This document shows, piece by piece, positions 1 to 12,932 of a DNA stretch of 64,000 nucleotides. The position numbers and the translations under genes are program-made. The first letter of the stretch is position 1. Each line of letters opens with the position of its first letter. The stretch is from NCBI RefSeq assembly GCF_001619985.1, contig NW_017264194.1, positions 868,001 through 932,000 of the forward strand. The letters run 5' to 3'. Under the pieces are notes generated by a model. That model saw nothing but the letters and a program-made list of their open reading frames with translations, searched no databases and had not been told where the DNA came from. The DNA comes from Xylona heveae TC161 (Eukaryota; Ascomycota; Xylonomycetes; Xylonales; Xylonaceae).

Positions 1-2263
1 GCAAACAAGACGATGGCGGCCGGAGCATAACGGATGACCGCACCGCCAGAGAAAACGAGGCGAAAGAAGATCCTGGGCCCTTTGATCGACAGGTCGACAT
101 GGTCGACATGGGGCCAATGACCTAGTCTGCAGGAGATGGATCGACTGGCGTTGTGTGGTCCCCCTCGGTCCCATTTAACGAGAAAGAGTCGTCCGGGGGT
201 GTCCCGGAGGATGGCGTGCCATGATACAGGTGAAATTGTATTATTTGACAAGGGCCCAGGACAGTACAAGGAAGATTGCCATGCAAAGATGGCACAGTAC
301 AATAGAGAGGCGTATGCGAAGCCCCGATTGAGCTTCTTTGTTGAGCTAAGTCATCTCTCTTGGGCTGGGAGATTTATCTCCAGTCTCTGAGACGTCACAT
401 GGAAAAAGAAATGCGTGTGTGAGGGAGTACTTGTTGAGATGAGACTGATCGAATATGCAAGTTATTATCGAGAGGTTAGAGGTGAGCTAACACCAACGGT
501 CAAAACGTCCACGGGTAGCGAGCAACAGGTAGCAGAGCATAAATAATATTCCGGTATGCAAGTTTTAGGTTAGTTATGCCCCCGGTTGAGTTCTGGATCT
601 CTACTCCCTGTAAGTCTCCTCTGGTCACTCTTGCAAAAAGCAGAGTGCTCCCCTCGTCCCATGACCCACGCTCAACAGCAAATAATCCCCTTGTCAAGGT
701 TCAGAAATTGAGCCAAGTCGACTATGGAAAGGCATTATGGCTTCTCTGTTCTTCCCTATTGAGCCATACGACCGTGGAAAAAATTGAGACAAGAATGGAC
801 ACGATCGGCGGATCTGCACCAGGAGTAGAATTGGATTGCCGAAGTTGCAGCATCTTAGACAGTAAAGAGTAGGGATTTCATTCTCTCCAGTGTCGAAGTG
901 AATGGCAGGTATGTATTAGAAGACGCACGCCAACGGGCCATAACTACCAGTTCTAGCGGCCGGGTCTCCTGGAATCCTGGAAGAGTCGGGGCAAGCCACG
1001 GTTGGTCATATTAATGGTTCGTCGCCATCCGTTTTGTCTGGGCTAGTTCAAAGGGAGGTTTTACGAAAAGGAGGTAACAGCGACGTTGTGTTTACAAGAT
1101 GCTCTATCATGCTTGGGGGAAGGGAAGCGTCGTCCGGTCTACACCCTCAGTACTGCTCTGCTTGTGACCCTTTGTTCTCTCTATAGACTTTGCCGCACCT
1201 TGGCATTTGCCCTGGCACGAGCACGTGTCATGTATCATGTCCGACCGCCTTCTTGCCTCCCGTCAGGAAGCGACTGTGCCACCCACTCGCAGAGGAACGG
1301 ACATCCAACCTGATAACGACAACTCTAGTCTAAGGATTGATTTTCCTGGAGTCTTGGTGGTGGTGGGTGGAGAAGGAGCTCCCAAAGCCGTGAAAATAGG
1401 AGGCCTTTAATTCCAAGTGTCTATAGATGCCTCAACAAGCTCTCAAAGGTCTATCCATCCATCATGTGTGAATCAGGAGAAGGGAAAGGTCGATCTCTCA
1501 AGCAAAAGTCTATTTGAATGATTTTTGACCGGCTAGCGGTCCGAATACTGCAATTGGAACTGAGCTCGATCCTAAATTCAAGGGCCAGATCAGTTGCTCG
1601 GGTTGTGCAAATGGAAGGAGTTAGTGGTGGTGTCAACGCATAAGCCTTGGCTTGGCAATATTGGCGGACGGTCAAAGGACAAGTTAGCACTATCCTGCAG
1701 TTATGAGATGCCAGATACTTTTGCCTTTCAAAGCAAGGTTGAAGCCAGATAGACCTCATCATTCCCTGCTCCATATCATCATCTGCAAGTAGGACCCACA
1801 TCAGTAGCTGGATAGGCGGCTCCACGATCTTCACGTCTCATAACTTTGGAACTCGGCGTCCCAGAAAATTTCAGATGCAATATGGGTGCTGCCCGGTGGG
1901 CAGGAAAATCTCATCTGGTCAGCCGGTGGGATTATTAGGGAGATTCGGGCTGGGATGTACGTAGGAGAGAGTGAAATGCACGATTAGCTGGCCGCAAAGA
2001 CCCGGCGGATCGCCGGCGCGAAACCTTGAACGCTTGGTGCATGCTCGCTGCAGCGGATCATTTTATCCGGCAAAACAAAATATTACATGTTAATAGCGAT
2101 CCATATACCCGAGAAAAGCTTGACAAGTCTTATGCGTAATTGCGAGCTTCGCCTTGGCATTACTCCAATTCGATTTCTGCTGGCTCCTCTTTAGATTATT
2201 GATCAGTTTCTTGATCCTTGGACCAAATATAGCAAAATTTGTACCAACGCTCCGTATCGTTGA

Positions 2264-2594
2264 GATGACAGAACAAGCCTTCGAGCACGACGACTCTACA
2301 AGTCGTCGCAGAGTAAGTCACATTTCATTTTTTTTTTTTTTTTTCACTTCAACCTCGACTAGCAATTTCTTCCTCGACCGCTTCCTCCATATGCACATTA
2401 ACAAAATGCGCGTACGTAGCTGGTTATATTCAAGATTCTAGCTCTCCGGGAAACATTCCCCGCGTTGCCACGTAGCTTTGGCTGCCGCTCAATTGCTGAA
2501 CCAAATGTTGATCCTTCAAATTTGCAAAGGTGTCATGGCGGTAAATGGAGGGCGCAGCCAGCGGCCAAATTGGCGAATAGTAACTGATTTTATC
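2264..2594 (+). CDS. speculative small spliced ORF (about 72 aa)
   Basis: An ATG near 2264 opens 16 codons (starting MTEQAFEHDD) that run straight into a consensus GTAAGT donor at about 2312. A branch-like TTAAC and the acceptor TACGTAG near 2420 would lead into a further 56 open codons ending in TGA near 2594. An earlier acceptor (CTAG near 2361) would give a much shorter product. I recognise no family, the product has no clear domain, and coordinates are approximate. Only the good donor and the open second exon argue for it; it may be chance. Confidence 0.15.
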
Positions 2595-2734
2595 AATCAA
2601 AGCAAGCACGTCATATGCCCGTCTGTGTCATGGCGCCTCTGCCCACTATGAGAAGCAATACACGGCAGTCCCGCTATCGTCTGAACTAACACAACATTTA
2701 AACGCGCGGCCAAAATAAGATATCAATATAATAG

Positions 2735-2761
2735 CCGGAACAAACCGGAACAAACCGGAAC
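2735..2761 (+). repeat. 10-bp tandem repeat (CCGGAACAAA, about 2.7 copies)
   Basis: Three successive CCGGAAC units are spaced exactly 10 bp apart, the first two followed by AAA. It lies in the 3' flank of the minus-strand gene, and no function is apparent. Confidence 0.8.
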
Positions 2762-3140
2762 GCGGATAGAGAGCGTCATCTTCTCATTAGAATCCTGCTC
2801 CAATGCAGAAAAAATGAACGGACAAAGTCTGTGAAGGAAAAGACAAAACGAACAACTCCTGTAAAAGTCAGAATTATGGAAAGCAAAAGTGTATGTATAT
2901 ACAGTAAAAGCTTCGCGCCGCCAGAATATATAATTCCCGCTGGCATACCTGATCCAATGCCCATTCAAAGCCGACACTGAGTTTATTCTGGATAATAGAA
3001 CCCCTTCCGGTTCCAAGCTCGTGCGATATGACCCAATAATAATATGACTTCCATATCACCAATTAGCAGGACGTATATGAAGCGCAAACGGAAATGTCAT
3101 TGTTCGTCCAAGGCAGCTTTCCGCCGGCCGACCTCGGAGC

Positions 3141-5236
3141 TCAGGCATTTACTGCGCTCTCAACTCGTTCAATGATAGTTTTGCTTAAAGACCCGAATGC
3201 CTGCGCGGTGGCTTCCACGCTCCGGGTCTCGGCTTGTATATCTCGTAGGGCAGCTTCCATTCCACGACAAACGGATCGCAGTCTACATATCTCCGCGTGA
3301 AGTTCCTCTGATGTGGACATAGTCGAGATCTCTGGGGCATCGCCCGCTATGGCTGCGTCTGGTGAAGTAACAGTAACGGAAGTAACAGGTGTTTTTGTAT
3401 CGGATTCATGAGACTCAGTTGGAAACGTGTCACTTGTACCAGGAGAAGAAACGGGTCCAGCTGCGTCGATGTGAGCAGAGGGTTCTTGGTCTCGACCATG
3501 GTTCTCAGAGGAGAGCTGGGCTTGAAGTTTCCGTATTGCTTCTTTCAATTTACATCTTTCTTTCTCCCACTCCTCCTCTTTCAACTTCCACCTCTGTCGG
3601 TCGGCTGATCCCTGTGCTTCCAGCTTCCCTGCCATGGCCATGATCTTCATATATTGCCCACCATTCGCAACACTTTGCTTTCTGGCCTCATCGCGGCTTT
3701 TCATTAATTCTTCAATTTGCGAGTCCAAATTCTCAATCTGGCCCTGCAACTTCAAGCGCTCTTCAGCTAGCGAATTGAACTCGGATTCAGAAGCCTGGCA
3801 TTTCTTTTCCAAAGCCGCGCAGCGAGTTCGTGATCGAGAGAGTGCACCAAGCACATTATCATGCTCTTGTTGAAGCGTCTGGAGGGCCAATGTCTTGGTA
3901 CTCACTTGATGCTGAAGATCTCCCAAGTGAGCAGCTTGTACAGCATCTGAACGGGCTATGTTCGGGGAACTACCGGAAGCTGGCTGGGACGAAGACAGGT
4001 TGAGCGAGGAAGGCGAGGGCAGTAATCGAGTCAATGGCGCACTCTGCACAGGAGAGTGAAGATTCATGAAGACTGATCCAGAAGACGACAAAGTTCGCGG
4101 CGGAGAATGAGTTGACAGTGACGGAAGATCACCTGCCAAACTATTTCGACAACTTTCGTCCGTCGTCTGGGTTTCCTGGCTGCGAGGGAAATCATGCGCA
4201 GAGTTAAGTAAGCGGATGCCTTTCCATAAATCTTCGTTTTCAACCTCAGGTCCCTCAACCCGCCTCCGAGAAAGTTCTGACGGAGAAGGTCCAAGGTTCG
4301 AAACACCTGGCAGTATGTTGATACGGCCAGGATCAGCGGCGACAGGCACTGTAGCATTAAAGGCAGGGCGCTTGGCAAGAACCATAGCTCTAGTGAGTAT
4401 CTCCAAAGCCCACTCCATGGACTCTTTCAACCCGATAGAAGCTACGTCTGGAACCTGTCGAAGAAGTGAGCACAATGTGAAGATCGGCAAATACACCCCA
4501 ACGAATGTATCTGTACCTTATTTGATGAGAGTTCTGTCAACCCAGGGGTTCGGCCATGATGGAGCTCCGTAGTCAGGAGTACAAGGCTAGTCAACGTCTC
4601 CTGGACAATCCCGTGCAAATCCCGGCAAGTGCTGCAATCCGTCGAGACGCCATTCCAAGCATCAACTCCAGTCAATCGATCGTCAGACCGACTAATACCG
4701 TTCGGTTTGGGGCGTGTATATTCTTGATGCTCGTTCACGAACGGTGTATAGATCGGGGCCAACGGAGGTGCGGGGAGAGCTGGGAAAGAGATTATTCAGC
4801 GCGTGATACACAGCCATAAGGAAGCGATATCATTAACAATACCAGGAATGCCAGCCGTATGCTTCTTCAGCGCGCTTTCGGATAGCCGTCTGGAACTAGG
4901 TAAGCCACGTCCAGCTTCGATTTGAATCCTCTGGCGCTTCGGCGATCCTGAAAATTGAGTGCCCGATCCCCAAGAACTCCTTTCTGCTTCCCTTGCCGCC
5001 GGCATATAAAGCGGCTGTTGTTGCCCACCATGTGGAGAGTTTGCTGGAGGCCTAAGTGTTTCGGCGATTGGAGCAAGTTTCCTTTCGTCCTTGACTTGAG
5101 CAGGCCAGAAGAATGGAGGGTTGCGAGTGAGGTTTCCTTGGGGCTTCGCTGAATCTGAGTCTGCTCGCCGGCGATTGTAATGCCGACTCTTATCATCGTC
5201 TTCCCATGGCCGTTTCCAGTTGGAGCCGGCTGCCAT
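3141..5236 (-). CDS. coiled-coil protein of unknown function (656 aa)
   Basis: I model three minus-strand exons: 5236-4843, 4779-4517 and 4454-3141. The introns are 63 and 62 nt with GTATTG/CAG and GTACAG/CAG borders, and the joins keep frame. The start MAAGSNWKRP was chosen because the basic, disordered beginning (KRPWEDDDKSRHYNRRR) looks like a true fungal N terminus; an in-frame start lies 6 codons upstream. Middle exon 2 has a small CSTCRDLH cysteine pair followed by a helical stretch. Roughly residues 390-550 are a long charged coiled coil rich in Glu, Lys, Gln and Leu. The last 60 residues form another amphipathic helix. Ser/Pro-rich linkers separate these parts. It could be a nuclear or scaffold protein, but no catalytic or DNA-binding motif is visible (I looked for a GATA-type finger and saw none). 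The function is unknown. Confidence 0.75.
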
Positions 5237-8200
5237 CGTCAAGGAGCGGGCCAATCCAAGTAGTCCATATATTTATTTAAATCTTTAACTTGAGTATCGG
5301 AAGCTCCATTTGCCAATTCCGCAATATGCAGAGAAAAAGAAAGATAATCCAGACCAAAGCTTCCCTGATGGTCTAAAAAGTGTTGCAGAGAGCAGCTAGC
5401 AAGCGCAGTGAGGATATGATTCCGAGTTGAGAGTCTGCGATAAATCTTGGTCTCTTTGCTTCTAGAGACCTTTTGCGCCCAAGATGTGCCGCATAGAGCT
5501 TAAAGGAAGAGTAGGTGAGGATACACGGGCCCATGGACTACATAGAAGGCTGACATGGCAGCAACAAGGGAGCTTACGGCTCAGTGGACCGTGCTCCTTT
5601 TCGGGAGAGGTTAACAAGAGAGAATAAGCAAACTTAGAAGGGCTTACAATCCATTAGGATGAGGTCAGGCTGAGCCCATGGTGGAGATACCGTCGAGATC
5701 CGCTGTGGGCGAGCTTTGACGCCGTCTTCTCGGCAGCCCCGGAAAGCTTCCTTGTCACGCGTATCTCGTTGGTGGATTTGGCACCAAACTCAAGATCCAG
5801 AGCTGCCGGGTCAAACAGCAGTGAGACGGTTCGTACCGCCATTCCCGGTAGCAGCATTGCTTTCCCCCATCACTTCTCTGCACCACCTTTTCCCAGGTTG
5901 GTGCCAGACCATCCATTCCATCCAAGGAAAGGAGTGGCGGACTGAAGAAGAGAAAAGGTAAAAATGAATTCATGACACATCCGATTAGTCAAAAGCAATT
6001 TGTAAGGGTGTCCGGGAATTTTCTTTCTTGAATGTTACCTAACTGACACCGGTGGCGGAGAGCAAAGAAGGCCATTCGGTTTCGGGCTACAAGGGGAAAA
6101 CGCTACAGTTGATGGGATGCAAGTTCTTCCACGCTGATCAGTTGTTCTATAGCGCAGTGTACGGAGTAGTATTCGGAGTGTCGGAGCTCAGAGCTCAAGC
6201 TCCTTGCCGCAATGGGAGGCTCGGAAGGGGGGCAGGAGGTCTTTGGTCCCTGGTTTGGGGTTGAAACGTCATCGCTCGGCAGGGTCGCGGGTCAAGGCGG
6301 CAGTGCTTCGCTCGTCTTGGCATTTTTCTGCAGAGACGTTTTGTTCGTTGAGGTAATGTAGATTACTGATCGCATACCGACTACTGACGAATCACCTTTG
6401 ATAATTCCGGCGCCGACCCAATCCACATTGTTGATAATCCATAAAGCTTCCTCTTTGCGCATCCTTTCATCCCATGTTACTGTATGTCTTCAGGGATTGC
6501 CAGAGTGCGGCCATTTTGTTTAGGTAAGGGGAGTGTTGATTTCGGCAATCGGCTTCTTTGACGACGGTAAGTCACTGCAACAGTTTGACTGTTGTTTACT
6601 TAAGCCTCGAGATTTTCGCACATGAACCAGGGCCTGTGTAAAAATGCGGTACATAGCCCCGCTTGACTTAAGGTAATCAGAGCTTGTACTGTGCCAAGTG
6701 CCCCTGCTGGGAACAGAAATGTGGGTAAGCATAGAGGATAGCGTGTCTCGAAAACGCAATGCGTCTACGAGTAGGCAAGGATTTGCATTTTCATGTTATA
6801 CGGAGTACTCGTAGAAGGTCCCCGTATAAAATGATCATGGGGGCTTCATTGGAAGTGGGACGAACCTCAAACCCGGGAGCTTGGAGAGGTGGTGGTATTC
6901 GTCGAGAGGCGGTTGAGGCGCCAAGTTAGACCACTTTCTCCCATGCTTCCCGCGTGCTGTTGGGTGGTCCTACAGGAGAACGGAGAATCTAAGGAGCGGG
7001 TCCCCTGGACTTTGTTTGCTGTGCCGTCTCAAATCCCAGATTTATGGCTCCCATTATTTGATCTTAGCCAGTAAACAGTCACCTACTGTATTTTTCCTCA
7101 TGAATTCGCCTTAGCATGTCCAGTCAATTAAATCATCACTTGTTCGTCCGCTGCGTTGGGTCTTGACCCCGGCAAAAGCAACCCTTTGTCCATGCGTCCC
7201 ATTCAGTCCATCGTATTTAGAGGGCGTAGATTTACCATCAAATACCGCCAATCCGTGTCAATATTAAACCAGACAGGGGCAAGGTGCAAAGTAAGCTCGC
7301 AACCCCGGAATAGGTGTCTTACCTCATCCGAGAAAGGTCCGTGAGTAATCAAGCCAGTGCTCAACTGTTGCTAAGCGCAAGTGTATCCGACGCACCTTGA
7401 GAGGGTCTCGGTCGCATAGATCTTCGTTGGTGGTCAAGATCATCTCCTTCCTCCCCCGAGGGCCCCTACAGCAACGCACGCCCTACCGGGATCGATAGGT
7501 ACCCCCGAGCCATTGGAGGGCCCAGCTCCAGGCCTGTCCGATGGCTCCTGATTCGAACAGCTTGCGAAAAGATGATTTCATCTTCGGCCATCTTGCTAAA
7601 GAAGGTGGGGGCACATCGCCTGTTCAACGGCTCCGCTAAGGGGTTGGGCACGCATCAAATGGTGCAATTACTAACTTTCGCCATGAGAATGACTGAGTTG
7701 ACTATCAATCTTTCTCATCTCGGTCTTTCAATGTCGCCGAGAGCTTATCTACGTCGGCAGATCATCGGTGCAACCTTTTACCCAACGTCTGTTCCTTGTT
7801 TCATTTACCTTTGCATATCTGCAATTACTCTTCGTAACATTGCCAACTTTGAATATTGCTCACATTTAATTGTACTTGTGTTCTGAAGAAACCTAGATAC
7901 ATCATAAATGCTTGCAGTTTCAATACTCGCCCAAGCAGCAATTTCTACCCTTAGACTGGTGATGAGCGAATGACGACTGCCACGAAGTGTTTCCGGAAAC
8001 ATCGGCTTGCCTGGTGGATCCTTTCGCCCGGCTCAACGATGCAAAGGCCTGTATGGTACTTTGTCCCCGTTCTCTACGAGCGATTATTTGAAAATAAAAC
8101 TCCGTGAGAACCGAAGGTGCCCCTGGCTTGGGTTGGTCTGACAACAGGGAAACCCTCAGCTCAGGCCGACATAAGACTCACATTTTCTTCCCCATTTACC

Positions 8201-9708
8201 CTCATTGGAGACGACAGATACTAAAGAATTGACATGAAACAAGGCCGATATATTATAATTCGTGCGTAGTCTATTGCCAGGAGAATTGAAATATATGCTC
8301 GGTTCTGGCAGCTTACGCTGTATATAGGGAAAGAAAAGCAGATAATTCCTCAAATGCCGCTGGCAACTTCAATCCTCTTAGCTGGACCTAGACTGGCGTG
8401 CAAAATTAATGCGAATTTTGAGGCAGAAAAGGAGCGAGAGCACTTGCAGCGTGAAGCACATCACCACATCAGGCCCTCCAGCGCTTCCCACTCCAGAAAT
8501 CATGTGGGAGGAGGTCTGATACCATTTTCATTTCATTCTGCGTCTAAAGATAAGAAGAAATCAGAGAATCTACGAGCTGCGGAAGCGGATCGATGAGCAC
8601 GGACACTGATGCATTGCGAGGGTCTAATAAGTTCTCTTCCGCGGGATATAATTTCCCGAACGGCCAATTCAAACTACCAAGACCTTGGTCGACCGCGAGA
8701 TGATGAAAACTAAATGCACATCTCAGTCCTCAGAAATAGGGTTAGAGGAGATAGCGCTTCAGCGAATATCTAATAAATAATTTTGTTTGTCCGTCATGCA
8801 TCTGGCGTTTAGAACTTTTGTGAAAAGAGACGGGCCAGAGGTATATTATATGGTGGAAGAGCCAAATTCAATTATCTGACCAACGGAAACTCATTAACAG
8901 AGCCGCTGCCCTCCAAAAACGAGTCAGAAAGATCGAATGTCTCTGGCTGAGCCTTTCATTCGAGATGCCCGAGAAATAAATCTTCAAAGCAATGTTATGA
9001 GGCTATCCTCTCAAGTTGTACTTCCCGCTTAGAATCGTAGCATATTGGAGGCTAGACCACGTGATATCACTTATTGAACACGCACACTGTGAGGGGAGAT
9101 CAAATACTACATGGATTTGAAAACAACTTATTGACGCTTCCCCTGGACTTCCAACTGTGCGATTGAAATAAACTTTCGACAGTAAAGATTCGAAAGCGAG
9201 CTCCTAGGCGCGGATGTCGTGGAATCACAAGTTTTGGGGCTCAAGTGCTAAGGTTTCGTTCCATGGTCGATGGGCCAACCAACTTCCCCGGGGCTATACC
9301 TTATTTGGTATACCGTTTCCTCTGCCAACTATCCCACCCAAATGTCAATGATCCAGCCCTGCTGTTGATACTTGGTCATTCCTTATTCATTCCAGACGGT
9401 TTCACTCATCTTGCTGCGAAACCTTCCACGAGGCGTGGATTTTGATTTGGAGGATCGAAACATTTTTCGAGGATCCTACTCAATATCATCGGCGGATAGC
9501 GGAGGTCAAGGCTCTGTTGGCCGTCGGCCTCACCGGAGGCAACTGAGGCGGTATCAAGGTTGATGAACAATACCTTGAATTCCTAATATTACCATTAAAC
9601 CCCGGAAAGCAACCTCGGCACTGGTTTGCGTTATCTTCGACAAAGAGCGGAGAAAAAGGCTGCGATTCTTTCTTATGAGGATCCCCGGTCATCGCGTCCT
9701 ATCAAGTC
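5237..9708. other. 4.5 kb intergenic stretch without a supported gene
   Basis: Only short, unrelated frames occur on both strands, none with family resemblance or a convincing exon chain. It contains the promoters of the minus-strand coiled-coil gene (left) and the b561 gene (right). Two exact copies of the recurrent 9-mer TACGGAGTA lie at 6160-6168 and 6799-6807. No terminal repeats or transposase-like frames were seen. Confidence 0.6.
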
Positions 9709-12107
9709 ATGTCGCCGGCATCGCAACTGGCTCCTCCAGGGAGCAGCAGCTACTCTTCGAACACAATGTCGGTCGGTGATGGTACATGGGATGCGTCACG
9801 GAATACATTTCTACTTCCGAACCTTATGGGCTTAAACTTTGCGACCATGCGTTATAATGGTCAGTGCTCCATTCCTTTCCCAAACAAACCTCTTGATTAT
9901 TATCTGACAAAACCACAGGCATGGGCAATCGTTTCCGGGATGTGCCACAATACCATACCCTGATCCTTGGACATGGTATTTTAGCAGCGATAGTCTTCAT
10001 TCTCATCGTGCCCTCGGCTATATTTATTGCTCGATTCTATGATCGGCAGCCGCGATGGGCCCTTCGACTTCACATCTGGCTGCAGATTCTGACCGTGGGG
10101 TTGACGACTGTCATATTCATACTTGGGTGGTTTGCTGTAGGTCCAGAGCGGAGTTTGACAAATCCGCATCATGGAATCGGGTTGGCAATCTACGTCATCG
10201 TTCTTTACCAAGCCATCAGTGGCTGGTGGGTTCACTCTCGGGAAAAGGGTAGATTGAGGACACGGATCCCGTTGAAGTTAATGGTTCGTGAAGGTTTATT
10301 GCTTGATTGCCTAATTTGAAAAGCATTCTAACGTTTAATTTAGCTCCACCAGTGGATAGGTCGGGCTTTAGCGCTGCTGGGCTTTGTGCAAATTGGGCTT
10401 GGCTTGACCTTATACGGCTCTCCAGTTGTGCTCTTCGTTCTTTACGCGCTAGCCGGATTTTTTTTCCTTTTGGCATATTTCATCCTATCATATATTCGCC
10501 AGCCTGTGATCACTGACGACGGGAGAGGAAGCTATATCTCAGGTCCAACGACAGAAGTGACCGAGGACCACACTCATAACCATGGGGGTCTCGGAACGCT
10601 TGCAGCCGCTGGCGCGGCAGGAGCGGCTCTCGCTGGCTTAAGCAGGCGCCGTAGTCGATCGAGAAACCGTGCTACAACGGACAGGGTCTCCCGTAGGCCG
10701 TCAGCTTCCTACATTGAGCACGAAAAGTACTCAGATGTCGATCAAGCCAACGGTACCTGGAAAGATCGTCTGTTAAAAGGAGGAGCTTTAATTGGAGGGC
10801 TCGCGCTTGCAAAGAACTTATTTGGACGAAAAAAAGATGAGAGAGACAGCGATGTTGACCACTACACAGCTCCGCTAGGTGGCGCGCATCCAATCAGAGA
10901 AAGCAGCTTGAGCAGGGTTGAGGAGGGTCGCCCGTCTCCTTTACGTTCGAGTTACCACGAACCTTTTCATCGACGCAGTGTAAGCGGCAGCTCTATTTCT
11001 AGCCAAACAAGCTTTACAGGAAATGCAAGACCTCGAGAACATCACACTGTCCGAGACGGATTGGCAACCCTTGGAGCGCTTGGCCTTATGAGAGAACTTT
11101 TTAGGAAACGTCGCGAGCGGAAAGAAGAGCGCCGGCTAGAAGACCTTCGCCAAAGAGAGATTGAGGATGAGCGCCTAGCCCGAGCCAACAGCCGCAGATT
11201 TACTGGAGATGGTCTTCCCCCGCCTCCTCGACGAAGAGGCTCATTTACAGAAACCACAGACCTGACTGAAACAGATACTGCTTTCTCTCATCATCATGGT
11301 ATCCCTCCACCCGTATCACAGAGTACTCTACCAACAGGAGGAGGTTTTGCGGCTGGTTCTGCAGCAGCTTCGAGCCAGCTGAATCCTTCCCGTGCCAACT
11401 ACTCGCATGCTTCTATTCCGCCTGCAGCCATGCCACCAATGCCACCAGACCCACAAGGTGTTCTCCATCCAGAGTCTTCAGGTTCTGAGCTTTATACTTC
11501 GCCTGGCGGTCGACCTCATCATCGTCACCATTTGCCAGGCGATGCTGTCGCCGCTGCCGCCGGCTTGGGAGCCGGAGCAGCAGCTTATGAAGCAGGTCGA
11601 CGCAGGGACCGCTCAAGAAGAGAAAGTGCCGGAGATCATAGCATTACTTCGCCCCCCGTCTCGGTCAAATTAAACATTGACAATGAAAGGAGACAAGTCA
11701 CGCTCCGCCGATTATCCGAACAGGAAGCCGCTGCTGAGAGAGCGGCCAGAAGGCGGGAAAAGTCAGGCAGCCGCTATCGGGCTGGAAGTGCCAGTGAATT
11801 ATCGAGAACCGATCCTGGGGAAAGATGGCGAAGGACCGAAGCCATTGAGCGTGCGCAGGCTGAAGACATTGAAAGAGCTAAAGCGCAATCCGGGGGTCAT
11901 TCAAGCGCTGCCGGTCTTATGCCACCTCCCCCGATGGGCAGCACTGTCCTCGGCGGGACTAGTATAGCTTCTCCGGGCACAGTAACTGGGACCTATGACG
12001 GAACCGGTACGGAAGCCAGCGCAGACTTTGCAAACAATCGGCGCCGACGACGTGCGGAGAGAGCACGGCAAGCTTCGCGAGGCGGAGGAAGGGTGGACTT
12101 TACCTAA
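9709..12107 (+). CDS. cytochrome b561-type membrane protein with long disordered tail (759 aa)
   Basis: Exons are 9709-9859, 9919-10283 and 10344-12107. Introns of 59 and 60 nt join in frame; the first has a CTGAC branch site. The N-terminal third is a eukaryotic cytochrome b561 / ferric reductase transmembrane core of about five to six helices. Candidate haem-ligand histidines are H69, H102, H134 or H135, and H174, as expected for trans-membrane electron transfer. No signal peptide or DOMON domain precedes it; homologous fungal proteins also start close to the GSSSY stretch seen at residues 11-15. From about residue 230 the protein is a low-complexity cytosolic tail with Gly/Ala-rich helices, many Arg/Ser segments, His runs and a final RRRRAERARQASRGGGR basic end. 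The electron donor and acceptor cannot be read from sequence. The second donor (GTTCGT) is weak, but frame and the conserved LHQW after it support it. Confidence 0.85.
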
Positions 12108-12554
12108 ACGTTTTTTTTTGTTGCCCTTCTAAGGGACATGGTCTCCTCGTCGCACAGGACATACCGACTATCGCGTTTGACTTTTTCGACATGAGCTTTG
12201 GTGATAATATCACAACACACTTTTGGGAGTTTCTGCGTTGACATGATTGGCGCGATATTGCCATGATATATTATGTCCAGGAGCTGGGGAAGCAATGCAG
12301 ACAAGGATAAAGCGACAGCAGTCGTGTGCAAATCTTAGCGATGGATATTTTGCAGTGCAGCTAGATATTGTACATTCATGAGAAACGAATATTAATGCTA
12401 GAATTGGACGGCACGCGTTGGAGGAAATTTGTATTTATGAGCGTAATGTTTGCAAAGCAACTCCTTTTAGTGGAGGCTACCGTCTATATGAGAAATAGAA
12501 ATTATGATACTCAAAGCCCATGATTGTATTCAAATTGTAAGAAGGGAGTTTGAT
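12108..12554. other. 3' flank of the b561 gene
   Basis: AT-rich sequence following the stop, starting with a short T run. I see no gene here. Confidence 0.6.
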
Positions 12555-12932
12555 TTACTGAATGTATACTCGACAAGGCTTTCCTGGATTGGGTTCCCAT
12601 AAAGTGACCATATTCCTGGTGTTAGAGCAATCATATGGAGCGAGCTTACTCCGAGCAATGAGGCCAATTAGAGTAAAAAACACTTTATATGAATGCATTC
12701 CGCTACTTTTCTCTATCTCATCAGCATAAATAAATTTTACGGCCGAAGCACCTGTGCCTGCTGGTTTTGATTTCTCTCTACTGTGTGGTCTTGCTATCAC
12801 CTCAGTTGATTGGGCTTCGAGTTGCCCTTGCCAGCTGGAGTTAATGGAAATACAACCCAAGCCCGACCAGAACCAGTTGTCGGTGGTATAAGACACTTCG
12901 ATATCAAGCGTCTTCGACGAGGAAGCTCCCAT
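12555..12932 (-). CDS. doubtful small ORF, possible N-myristoylated protein (125 aa)
   Basis: A single open frame begins MGASSSKTLD, which fits the N-myristoylation pattern (Met-Gly, Ser/Thr at position 6). The rest is a mixed soluble sequence with three Cys and Trp-rich patches (TDNWFWSG, SSWQGQ). The frame stays open upstream for 11 more codons but without another ATG. No family is recognised. It lies between two plus-strand genes and opposite to them. It could equally be the antisense of a regulatory stretch; only the unbroken length and composition support it. Confidence 0.3.
   Translation of the reverse strand: MGASSSKTLDIEVSYTTDNWFWSGLGCISINSSWQGQLEAQSTEVIARPHSREKSKPAGTGASAVKFIYADEIEKSSGMHSYKVFFTLIGLIARSKLAPYDCSNTRNMVTLWEPNPGKPCRVYIQ

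Larger units (their letters stand above)
1..3140. other. gene-poor left flank, no supported gene
   Basis: No reading frame here resembles a known family. The stretch holds a T tract near 2330-2344, a 10-bp tandem repeat at 2735-2761, and one speculative spliced small ORF listed separately. The right end is the 3' flank of the minus-strand coiled-coil gene. Confidence 0.6.

Noticed and set aside
1-9708. Possibility of a decayed transposon in the gene-poor left part
   Set aside because: I found no terminal repeats, no target-site duplication and no transposase- or polymerase-like frame; a repeat-database search would decide.
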